Position numbers and translations under genes: made by a program | DNA from: Lenisia limosa | Taxonomy: Eukaryota; Breviatea | Assembly (NCBI GenBank): GCA_001655205.1 | Contig: LPNZ01011560.1 | Location: 1 to 43,017 of the forward strand | Direction of reading: 5' to 3' | Length of the DNA: 43,017 bases | Shown here: piece by piece, positions 33,101 through 42,664 of the stretch | Layout: each line of letters starts with the position of its first letter | Numbering within the stretch: position 1 is the first letter of the stretch | Notes under the pieces: generated by a model | The model's database searches: none | The model's input: only the letters and a program-made list of their open reading frames with translations | What the model was told of the DNA's origin: nothing

Positions 33101-34220
33101 TGCTGAGAGAAATGTTTTCGGTATGTAACACAGTGGCACATGATATGCTTACGCCAAAGGAGTTATTGAAGATGTGATACTTTGCGGTGCCCCAGTGGCC
33201 TCCGCCGCTGCACAGTGGGAAGCAGTTCGTCAAGTCGCTTCCGGCCGTGTTGTCAATGTGTAAGAGGATTAATGAAATGCTTCACGAGGCGTGGTGTAAC
33301 TTGGCCAGGTACTCCCCAGGGGACTGGGCGTTAGCACTGATGTTCCGGACTACGACTTTGAGTAGTGTCGCAATTGCCGGCCTTAAGCCAGTCTCAACAC
33401 AGAACACCGTCGTGGAGGTGACCGTCCCAATTGGTAGGCAAAGTGTATTGAATCTTTTGTATTCTGTCCAGTTATCGGGTCTACAAGTGTTGTTTGTTGG
33501 TGCATAATATCTAGGTCTCTGTATAATTAATTTTTTCAAGAAATATCCAGTAAAAATCATGACAATTAAATTTCGGGAATTTTCAGGAATTTTCTGATCG
33601 ATTCATTAAGTAATAATTGCAATTATTATTGAAAAAGCCGAAAATAATTGTAATTGCATATATTAATTTAAAAATAAATGCGCAAAGGCCTAATGATAAC
33701 TCGGGTTTAATACTGCAGAAACTTCGGATAACGAAGGTGAGGCGGTTGAATCTGGTGAAGGTCTCACCCTTCTTGGTGACAATCCAAACTACTCCTCTGA
33801 TGACGAGAGCAAGCCGAACATTGAGGTCGTGTCGCAGGATGAGAATAAATTGGAACACGACGGCCAAATGGACGTCCAAACTGACGAGGTTTGCTGCCTT
33901 GTTGTTAATGGCCAAGAATGTTGAGGTACCTTTGGACGAGATTCTGGTTGAGGACATCTGCGGTACTGAAGACGTGGAATGGAGTGATGAATTCCAAGGA
34001 TCCGTTACTGTCATTTACCTTCAAGGTTTGGCCTAGATATCATATAGTAGTATTATAGTATATTATATGAAATAATCATGTCCTATTATGACATGCTGAC
34101 TTAATAGGAAGACCTGTTGAAAACGTTGATGCTTCTCTTCTCGTTTCCAACCATCTTGATTATCGAGAAAACTTACCAGATATTCTGGAGTGGGTTTACT
34201 CTTTTAGCCCTCCAACCTAA
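30191..34220 (+). CDS. TMCO4: TMCO4/DUF726-family membrane protein with alpha/beta-hydrolase motif
   Basis: DUF726 proteins are predicted membrane-associated alpha/beta hydrolases; function in most species is unknown. The start at 30191 gives MDSLSLDEKASIFTLFAAIL. Later exons: LEAVATGKGLTWHPGASVEW, LSDKVKWLIFADLTRLVIER, YDARTRFVLRVAADWLDIQW, LAAEAAIASAILEGEPI. A Gly/Ala-rich hydrophobic domain follows (GAIAVGLTAGAAAPMVAVGL; GSLFGAGGAGLVGYKVAHK), the family hallmark, then SEFDFVPLGGKGLSVRIVV, LLPLDHPVEEIGLRWEGDLL and ILLASLAWPVALLSAATLID. LVGYSVGARLIFQTCRILAE carries the G-x-S-x-G nucleophile elbow, formed across an intron. Then come VILCGAPVASAAAQWEAVRQ and VVNVYSPGDWALALMFR. The C-terminus is acidic, then NVDASLLVSNHLDYRENLP, ending at TAA 34218-34220. 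It is convergent with the small zinc protein. Confidence 0.87.
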
Positions 34221-34428
34221 GGATGTTGCAAAACATTAATATACATTCTATCCTAATAATCTAACATAAAAATACACATAATGTACAAAAGAAAACATCA
34301 CACATATTTACTGGAAACCAATTACTGGAGTACTACAAATCTAAGAGAATTAATGAGACGAGGTATGAAGAATAAAAATTACAAGTGGCAGCATGCCTTG
34401 TTCAATCAAAAGAGAAAGCCCATGAGCT

Positions 34429-35113
34429 TCAATCACCGCAAACCGGACAACTTGGCCCGTTGCAACAGTCATCACACACTTTGTGGCCACATGTATACTG
34501 TGGAAGTGCTGTNNNNNNNNNNNNNNNNNNNNNNNNNNNNNNNNNNNNNNNNNNNNNNNNNNNNNNNNNNNNNNNNNNNNNNNNNNNNNNNNNNNNNNNN
34601 NNNNNNNNNNNNNNNNNNNNNNNNNNNNNNNNNNNNNNNNNNNGGCATGGCTATCAAGTTGACTATATCGAGATATATTATCTAATATGTAGTATATCTG
34701 ATATACTATTGGACGACCATGAGAGGTGTGCCAAAGCTGAAAGCATGCAATACTTGAGACTTGGAATATTCATAACAGTGCCCATAACCAACCAAAATCT
34801 TCTCATAGCGTCGCTGGAAACAGCTCTTGCACACTACGTTGAAGATGTAAGAATGAGTAGACTGGTGCAGAGGCTGAGGCATTGTGTGGAGAGGAGGTGG
34901 AGTCGGAACGGAAGGTGTTGGCGAAGGTGTCTGTGTCTGAGAGTATTGGAATGAAAAAGGTTGGGGTTGAAGATGGAAGGCTTGTGGTTGCATTAGATGT
35001 TCGCCTTTGCTCTTCTTCCTGGTTGCAGAGTAGTCATCTTCAAAGTGCGACCTTTTCAGAAGAACTGGCCTGTGTTCTCTCTCAAGGGTTTGGAAAGGAG
35101 TCATTCCAAACAT
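34429..35113 (-). CDS. small zinc-binding (RING-like) protein, interrupted by a gap
   Basis: The start at 35113 gives MFGMTPFQTLEREHRPVLLK, then a basic/acidic segment, a Pro/Ser/Thr/Gln-rich stretch (about 34900-35000), and FNVVCKSCFQRRYEKILVGY. After an intron and a 131-N gap (34513-34643) the last exon reads YTCGHKVCDDCCNGPSCPVC then GD and a stop at 34429-34431. The end has the C-x-H-x2-C-x2-C-x5-C-x2-C spacing of a RING C-terminal half, and the first C-x2-C may be upstream (VCKSC) or in the gap. No ortholog recognised. RING identity is an inference from half the motif. Confidence 0.6.
34513..34643. other. assembly gap (131 N)
   Basis: N run inside the small zinc protein gene; unlike most gaps here it does not follow a long homopolymer. 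Confidence 0.99.
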
Positions 35114-35810
35114 TTCACTATTTCACTTCCCTTGAAGGTAAAAATAAGAACAAAGAAAACCAACCCTTGCACAAGAAGAGAGTTGAGGTTGGCAGAAATT
35201 TGATAACCTTGGGTTCAATTGCAATATATAATCCTCAATCAAATCAATATCAAGATCAAGTTGTTTAATTGGCATAAAAGGTGAGAGGAAGTGACTTCCA
35301 CACCAAAAAAACAGGCAGATTCAATCGCTGACTATTTAATTCTCTGCTATCCCATTGTTGTATGTTTTATATCGATCAGATATTTCTTTTTGCTTTATTA
35401 TTTTATTGATATTTGTTTACAACTTTTAAATAATTTTTTGTAGGTAGTAGCGCGGAGAGTTGCCATCAGTTTATTACACCATCTCTGCATCTCACTCTTC
35501 TCATAGTCAACTCATAGTCTCTATTGCCATATTGTGGCCATATTACCATTATGATTACTTGATTACACACAGAAAACATATTGTATAATATGCCAATAAT
35601 ATGCAAATTGCTAATTGAAAATATCTCTTGATCACTCCAAGGCGGTACCACTCCTCCCCAGTTTGTTTCAATGTATAGATTGATAAATAATAATACAAGA
35701 AGAGAAGAACAAAAAAAAAAGACAATTACACCTTTGCCAGAATAGAAAAAAAAATAATAAGAAAATGGAATGAGTGACAAGGACGACAAAACGGAACATG
35801 ATAGAAAGGG
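35114..35810. other. intergenic region, tandem minus-strand pair
   Basis: About 700 bp upstream of the small zinc protein and downstream of the SCFD2-like stop. AT-rich, with a poly-A/poly-T hydrophobic reading frame (35668-35810, minus) that is the unspliced read-through of the SCFD2 3' end and not a gene in its own right. Confidence 0.55.
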
Positions 35811-38800
35811 TTAGACAAGGGCCAAGGAGGCATTGAGGATATCCCCAGGAGTGGCAAGTCGTGACGACATCAAAAAGATCTAAAAGTAACATTGCATGAT
35901 GGATGATGCGGGAACCCACTTCTTTTCCTTCTGGGGCGCTGAGGCTCTGGACAGCCCGGGCCTCATGCATTGTCACACCTCCAAGAACCCAAATGATAAT
36001 TCGAGGAGAGGCTTGAGTCACAGCTCCAAAACCGAGGGCGCTATAACGTCAGTGAGGGTCTAGCGTATATGGCAGTAAGGGTCCAGCGTATCATACCTGA
36101 ATCCAGACGAAATAAGTCCACTTAGTCTTGGCCTGATCACCTGAACAATCAGGGGGTGGTAGCGTATTAAAATATTGAAGAGACTCTCACTACCATTCGC
36201 AAACAAATACCATTAACCGGGGAGCGGACCTTGACGTCTGAAGGCATGCGTTCAAAGTTGAGCATCGCATCGACTGCCACCCGTTGAATTAAGGGCGAAA
36301 CCGTCCCAAATTGACCTGGATGTCAACCCGCCTTTCAGCAGCATACCTGAGACAACGGATCGATACTGAGCCATCGGGAGCCTGGTTTTTGATAGGGCAC
36401 TCAGACGGCGAAACGCATCCCTCATGGCGGCCTGGAGTTGCGAGTCGACCTACTGGTTAGGCTCCTGGCGTTTTCTCATGACTTATTATGTAACCTTGTA
36501 TTGAAAGTGGACCAAATCACAATATGACATGTTCAAGGAAAATACCTCTTTCCGTGCCGGGTCATCAACAGTTGGTGGCGGGCTGAGCAGAATCTGAATC
36601 GACGGAGGAAGGAAGGTTAACTTGCTTGCCTAGTACAATTAATAGTAGAGCTCTGGGATATTAATATTAATATTAATAGTAATTTGTTCATAGTAAATAT
36701 TAATATTCATATTAATATCCTATTAATAGATATATATATATTAATATTTTATCAATATGTTTTTTGCTTCAAGAAATATTATATTAAATTAATATTATTA
36801 ATAATAATTACCCGGAGCTCTAATTAATAGCCATTTTCTTCATTGAGTAACATGGTTTCGAAATAATATGGATCTTTTTCGGTAACATAGTTTCCAAATA
36901 ATTATGGATCTTTTTGGGAGCTAAGGTGATTCAAAATAGTGAATGGCTAACTTGTTCAGGATTAAGCTTAGCCAGAGCTGAAAACGTCTCAATAGCTGCC
37001 TCCTCCAAACTTTGCCATTCGTCTATCGCCTTGCCATCTCGGAACCATTCTAAGCAGTCAGCCAGCCTATCAGAATTCAACCAAGCCTTTATTCTCAAGC
37101 TTTCAGGACGCCAATCATCACAAGAAACAAACCTGGAGTTGCAGCAGTGTAAATCCAAAGAGCAAGGCGGAAAGAAAGCTCAAGGTTTCGACAGCTCTGA
37201 CAATGAGATCAAACGTATAACTAACTTGGATCAGAGCAATTAGATGCTGCATAGCTCCTGCCGGGGATTCCATTGTCAGTGAGAGAGCCTTGATAATCAG
37301 GAATGGTAGAATGTTGGACCATTTTAAAGGATAGTTGAACCACCTTCTGAGAGGCAACAATGAGGTCAAACTCTTTGCATCGAATTGTCACAGCAGAGAG
37401 GCAGCACACAACCATAGAAATGGTCTAAGGGTTAGGCATGGGGCACGTTGGGCAATGAAAAAAAGGACCGAAGAAGCACTATACCTGGTGATGCCGATAC
37501 ATGGTTTCAGCATAATTGGCAATACATCGAAGAAGACCCAAGACAAGATCAGCGTTGGCGAGACCCAGCTTTGAGGGGAGAGCAATGGGCAAATTGTCTT
37601 CATTAATGATGGATACCAAAGATTGGGCACAGGCAACGAGGGATTCTCGGGGACGCTTCTTTGAGAACACCTGAAATAAAAAGGGATTCAAACAGGTAAC
37701 TGCAAACAGTTAAGAGATTTGCTGCTTCTTTGTTCTTGTGGCAAATGGTACTGTACAATGATCCCTAAGGAGTGAAAAATCATACACTGACCCCGATATG
37801 TTCTGACAAGAATAATGAGATTTATATTTGTTCAATCGTGTCAGCACTTATCGTCAGTGTATATCATATGTACTACACTATGTCATACTTCCGAAATGAA
37901 ACCTTCAGCAAATGAGTCAATAGGAAACAGCTTCAAATGCTCTTCTAAAACATAAAAAAAAAGTTGAAACCCTACTCTTGTTCAGGGACAAGTTTGGTTT
38001 AGGACAAGTTGAGGATGAATCATGACTTTCGATAACCGTGTCAAGGTTCATTGAAGGCTCATTATCAGCGGCAGTGAAAACAGACAGGATATCCGAAATG
38101 ACATCAGAACCGCTACTAGTCCATTGTGCGAGCTGAAGATATGAGTTAACAGATTGAATACTTCTTTGGGATCTTCAAGGTCGCGCAAAAGAGGCCAATG
38201 CCATCCGTTTCCGTCTGAAGAGAGCTGCATAGTGAGGTTTTAAAGAACACATACATCGGTTAGGACTGGAAGAGGGTTTCCAGAAGTTTTACGGAGCTTG
38301 ACTGCTTTCTGAGCCGCTAATCTCTGAAAATGTCAGAGGAAAATACTTCTACAAGCATGTTGATTTCCCAAGGTATTGGATCCTTTCGATTCTTTTGCGA
38401 TTTAAATCTTATTTATGTATGAAGAGGATTGTACAAAATATGGCAATAAAAAAAATGACAAACCTGGACTTGGGGGCTTTGACGAGGCAATGAACTGAAC
38501 ATTCGATCCAAAACTATTTCCGATTCTTGCATTGCAGAAGGGAGGTCAAGCGTCTATTAAATGAGATGCCAGACTAAAACCATCTCACCCTATCAATGAT
38601 AATAAAAGGCACTTTGGTAGTTCCCTCGCATTGGTTTTGGTGTAATTCCAGGCCAACAGCATGAGCAGTAGGGCCAATCGTTCTAATTTCAGGCTAAACA
38701 GTGAATACCCTATTCTCACCAAACCTTAACTTCAAGCCGATCCAACACTGCCTGCATAACCAGTGACACTCTTTTCAATCGCGCCTGAATCGTCAATACC

Positions 38801-39601
38801 CTACTACACCATTCTAAGTTCAAACAATTTCCGGAGGGGGAAGCTCAGAGGTGCTCAAAGTAGCTTTTGGTTCCTCCATCCAGGATGGTAATACAGGAAA
38901 ATCATCGCCTGTAAATAATTAACAAGTTTTTATGATGGGAAACTCACCTGCAGCTGGCACCAAAGAAACGTTAAACGGCAATGGGGCAACAAGAATACTA
39001 GCGTGAGCCACCCAGGCTTCACTGAATCGGTTACTCAACATGTGTCACAGTAATCCTGTAGTCAGGGTTGCGTTTTTGAGGCTTACACTGACTCCTCATA
39101 ATGGTCGGACAGAATTTTTGAGGCTTCCTTGGCAAAAAATCTAAAAAGGGAATCAAAACAACATAGAAAATACCTTTCTTTCTCCACTTGATCAGCTGTA
39201 CCTGCCATAGGAAGAGCTGTAATAATACCTACACTCCGAGGGATGGGTGATAAAGGCAAGCTTTCAACAAGGTTTGTTATATGGTTTGAGCATATTGGTG
39301 TAGCTTGATGGATAAGATGGACAGGCTTGGGCTTACATGTGATGAAAACAAATTTTTCAACATCTGAAATGAGATCAGGATATTCAATATGTTTCTTTTG
39401 ATTACACACAAAGAGTGCCCCTTGCTGTTCAAGCCAGCTCTGGAAGGTGTAAAAAGTGAAACACCAGAAAATACAAACCTCTCCAAATGACCAGTTCAAA
39501 ACCGCGGCAACGGGGGGGTCAATGATAATGAAGCTTTCTTCAAGCTCGTCTTTGATTTCAGATAGCTCCTCCTTGAGAAGTTCAACTTTTAAGAAATCCA
39601 T
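35811..39601 (-). CDS. SCFD2: SCFD2-like Sec1/Munc18-family protein
   Basis: Sec1/Munc18-like proteins regulate SNARE pairing in membrane traffic; SCFD2 is a poorly studied branch. The start at 39601 gives MDFLKVELLKEELSEIKDEL and SFIIIDPPVAAVLNWSFGE, like the SCFD2 N-terminus. Next come SWLEQQGALFVCNQKK, DLISDVEKFVFITCKPKPVH, RSVGIITALPMAGTADQVEK, then NRFSEAWVAHASILVAPLPF. The central signature PEIRTIGPTAHAVGLELH and VPFIIIDRTLDLPSAMQE is clear and is split by a 35-nt intron (38554-38588). The middle is helical (KKRPRESLVACAQSLVSIIN; AALVNL-type segments) and less conserved. Near the end, RIIIWVLGGVTMHEARAVQS joins over a 40-nt intron (35880-35919) to IFLMSSRLATPGDILNASLA and LV-stop at 35811-35813, matching the family's C-terminal block. 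About twenty exons, several introns of 31-41 nt. Middle joins are approximate. Confidence 0.78.
36655..36815. repeat. ATTAAT-rich palindromic tract in an SCFD2 intron
   Basis: Repeated ATTAAT/TAATATTAATA words on both strands, with copies near both ends (36660-36682, 36705-36745, 36785-36812) that can pair, and GGAGCTC-like flanks on each side: GAGCTCTGGGATATTAAT at 36649 and CCCGGAGCTC at 36811. It looks like an inverted repeat of about 160 bp. Confidence 0.6.
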
Positions 39602-40065
39602 TTTTCATCAAGACAAGAAGCTTGACTTTGTTGAGATACTGCACAATGCGCCACTTCAAGGCTTGTCTTTTTGTATAGTTGTTTGAAAAAGAGAAATTAA
39701 TATGAGAGAAGAAAAAAGAGAAAGGTTCAAAAGTTTGTGTTTTTTGTGGGTGATGTTGATGATCTGCGGGATCTGTGCCAAACTTAACAATAATTTACAC
39801 CATGGGGTGTATATATCTCTTACCTAAGTTTCCACTCGTCTGTTTTCCACAGGTATTCAGTGTATTCAGTCAACACAATCAATCTTGTATCAATCATATA
39901 TACAATATATATTAGAATATAGTGCAAATATATATTGTGTTGTTACGTGTTGTTGCACTGCTATTGTGTTGGTTGTTGATTGTTGTATCAACACACCACT
40001 TGACACACGAAGAACGTCATTTCAGAACCTATAATTGTGTGCTTGAATGAAAGCACAGTTGCAAT
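39602..40065. promoter_or_regulatory. divergent promoter region with GTT-rich inverted repeats
   Basis: 463 bp between the outward start codons of the SCFD2-like gene and the coiled-coil gene. The stretch 39850-39995 has AACACAATCAA / TTGATTGTTGT words in opposite orientation and GTTGTT repeats, so long hairpins are possible. Confidence 0.5.
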
Positions 40066-42162
40066 ATGTCAACAACAAATGGTTCTCAGGATGTTAAAGA
40101 GATCATCAAGGACTTTGGTGTAAGCCAACACTGACTTCTTTGTTAATTATGTTCAGTTGGATAATGCTCTGAGCGACTCCGACTTCGAAGCTGTTATAAC
40201 CGCCGCAGCTGGTGAATCGTTTAGCTCCGAGGTTGCGTCGTTGTCTTCTCCTTTCTCCATTTAATGTTTTTAGAATGAATCGTCATTATTGTCCATGTCA
40301 ACGTCTTCACTAAATCAAATCCCAAATAGTAAGGTTTTAATGGAAATCATCATTAACATGTAGATAATATTCGGATAGAGCTAAAACGGTTACAGACACT
40401 CCTTGCTTCAAAGGAACTAGAAATAGTCAATTTGAAGAAGCAGTTTGTCCTTTCACAAGCTGAACAAGTATGGGAGATTGTAAATCTTATGAAACAGGAA
40501 GAAGAATATGAGAAAATGAACATTCAGGATCAAAGAAGAAAAGAAATTCTCAGAGAGTAAGGGGGGGGGGNNNNNNNNNNNNNNNNNNNNNNNNNNNNNN
40601 NNNNNNNNNNNNNNNNNNNNNNNNNNNNNNNNNNNNNNNNNNNNNTGTTTTTTTTTGAAAATTCGAAGCGGGAACTGGAAATGATGATATTATAAATCAA
40701 ATGTTAGTTTTTGTTTATTAATATTTGAAATTCAAATAGAAAAGGTGAAAAAACTAAAAGTGAAATATTGAAATATTGATTATATATTACTACTATGTAT
40801 GTACTTCCCCCTTTTATTACTTTGTTAAAAATGGACATGATCAATGAAGCTTTTGGGTGGGGAAAGCGCTCCCAGCCTTGGATATCCCCTCAGTTCAGAT
40901 TTCAGATGCCAAGTGGGGCCATTAGCTTTAGTATGTGCTCTTGTTTTCTTATCATATTTATCTCTTCCCTCAAGGAGATGAAAATAAATCCGATTTGTGT
41001 AATACGTTCTCAAAAAAACGGCGACCTTGGGTTTTTAAACACACGACTCCTTCCCCCAACATGTACAATTATTGTTTGGCAAATTTTGAAAAATAGTTTT
41101 TTTAAAAATAAATATAATAATGTATGCTGGGGCGGCACGCAGAAAGCTGTATGCACAGAGTTTTAAGGCAAATGATTGTGTGAATTAATAGTATTATACT
41201 ATAATCCAATATCTCTTATAAGCATGATGGTGTGGACGGCTTCGGCCAGATACTACCTTATTTTTTATTTCTCATTGCTTTTTATATATCAAAATATCAC
41301 TCATGGATTATAAATGATCCTCCTTTTCGGGATGTTATCACTTGAGAAATATCATTAATTAACTCTTCAAAAATTTTGTGATTCTGAGGGTGGCGCTTTT
41401 GGCTTCAACATTGAGAGTACGTAAGGGTACTGTTGCATATCGTATCGATATACTTATATACTACATCCATTGTCATAATTTTCCTTGTTGACTCTTACAA
41501 TTATTAGAGAAATTACAAACCTTGTTCGACGAGCACATGAGGAGAAAAAAGCCAGGCAAAAACTTGAAATTGAGATTGAGGCGCAAACCCAGCAGGTTTG
41601 TTTGAGGTTTGTTATAATCGTACAGCAAGGAATCGACTTGGATCTTGCCTTCCAAAAACATGAAATTGTTCTTGCCAATCGAAAGTATCAGCAAGAGAAG
41701 GAGTATACAGAAGAGTATCGCAAACAGTGTGATCATAACGAAGAGCAGATCAGTCTTATGGAGAGAAATTTTTCAAACCAATTAAGACGAACGCGTCTTA
41801 CAAGGGATGAGAGTGTTCAGCAGTCTAAAACGGCCCTGTCTCATGCTAAATGCCTGGTCTCACGAGCCGAGACTAACTTACAGTTCCTTCAAAAGCAGCA
41901 TGCTAAAGATGTGAAGTCATGCGCATCACAGACAACTCTTGATGTTAATATGACCCAGGTCATTCGCCCTCTACCCATTGATGAAACACCCCAATTTCAG
42001 CAATATAGAAGTCCTTGTCCAATCCACGGTCCTTTTTCCCAACCAATACACCCATCAAAACTCCTACAAACTTCAGTGGCTGTTCAGTTACCGCCTTTCA
42101 AACCCAAAGCCTCAAGTCATGCAACAGACTGCCCTTTATGGTTTCAAAGAATGGTAGAGTGA
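40066..42162 (+). CDS. coiled-coil protein of unknown function
   Basis: The start at 40066 gives MSTTNGSQDVKEIIKDFG, then DNALSDSDFEAVITAAAGE, an SS-rich exon, and IELKRLQTLLASKELEIVNL. Exon ILRE (to 40556) joins in frame over a 951-nt intron with an N gap to EEITNLVRRAHEEKKARQKL (from 41508). After EIEAQTQQ a 30-nt segment (41596-41625) reads as VCLRFVIIVQ if kept; it begins GT and ends AG and is hydrophobic inside a coil, so it is probably an intron. The coil continues DLDLAFQKHEIVLANRKYQQ, EKEYTEEYRKQCDHNEEQ, LMERNFSNQLRRTRLTRDES and ends in a Pro/Gln/Ser-rich tail to TGA 42160-42162. Heptads dominate; no family recognised. A centrosomal or ciliary role is possible from composition alone but unsupported. 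Confidence 0.75.
40571..40645. other. assembly gap (75 N) after a poly-G run
   Basis: N run directly after ten G (40561-40570), near the 5' end of the large intron 40557-41507. Confidence 0.99.
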
Positions 42163-42269
42163 AGAGTGTTTCGGGGATTGAATGGACAAGCGTTTCCCTT
42201 CTGTTTTTAAGCACTAATTTGAGTATCAGTGTTTCCCATTTATTTATTTTTATGTTGTACCATGTATTA

Positions 42270-42664
42270 TTAAATTTCATATATTGGTCGCACTTTGTCT
42301 TTAGTTGGAGATGGGGCCGCTGCGGCGTTTTCAGGAGCACACTTCTCACAAATGGGTCCTTGTAATGGTAACATTTGATTACGCACGTATTAAGAAAATA
42401 ATCCCTTGTCAAACTAACACTATCGCAAAACTGCTTCTTCATAGTGCGCTCACCTATTAGACTTAAGTCGCCATTTGGCGCAATTCTCGACGGTCTTTGC
42501 TGAATACAATAAAGAAAAACCAAAAGATCTTTCAAATGATATGGTATTCAGGACAACCGGGTAAAACTCACCTGTATCACAACTTTGGTACATAAGAGGC
42601 AGCGCCATATAGGAAGAAGTTCTTGGAGTCCAACATAATCGGGGGGAAGCAATCGTCTCAAAAT
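42270..42664 (-). CDS. 3' exons of a zinc-ribbon-like protein (5' end not found)
   Basis: Three exons join in frame: 42664-42572 (ILRRLLPPDYVGLQELLPIW, RCLLCTKVVIQ), 42499-42454 (QRPSRIAPNGDLSLI) and 42358-42270 (GPICEKCAPENAAAAPSPTK, DKVRPIYEI, TAA at 42270-42272). The introns (42500-42571 and 42359-42453) have GT and AG ends. C-x2-C occurs twice, 22 residues or so apart, as in a zinc ribbon. I do not recognise the family. Upstream (42665-43017) is AT-rich with no clear exon, so the rest lies behind a long intron, probably outside the window. It is convergent with the coiled-coil gene, 107 bp away. Confidence 0.6.

Noticed and set aside
33583-34014. 143-codon minus-strand ORF
   Set aside because: Antisense to the acidic C-terminal exon of the TMCO4 gene; the plus frame (EGLTLLGDNPNYSSDDESKP) is the better coding candidate.
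35466-36021. Hydrophobic C-terminal extension of the SCFD2-like protein
   Set aside because: Splicing a 40-nt intron (35880-35919) gives IFLMSSRLATPGDILNASLA, which matches the family end; the extension is unspliced read-through.
36655-36815. Replication origin or centromere from the AT-rich palindrome
   Set aside because: It is a short tract within an intron, and no other supporting feature is visible.
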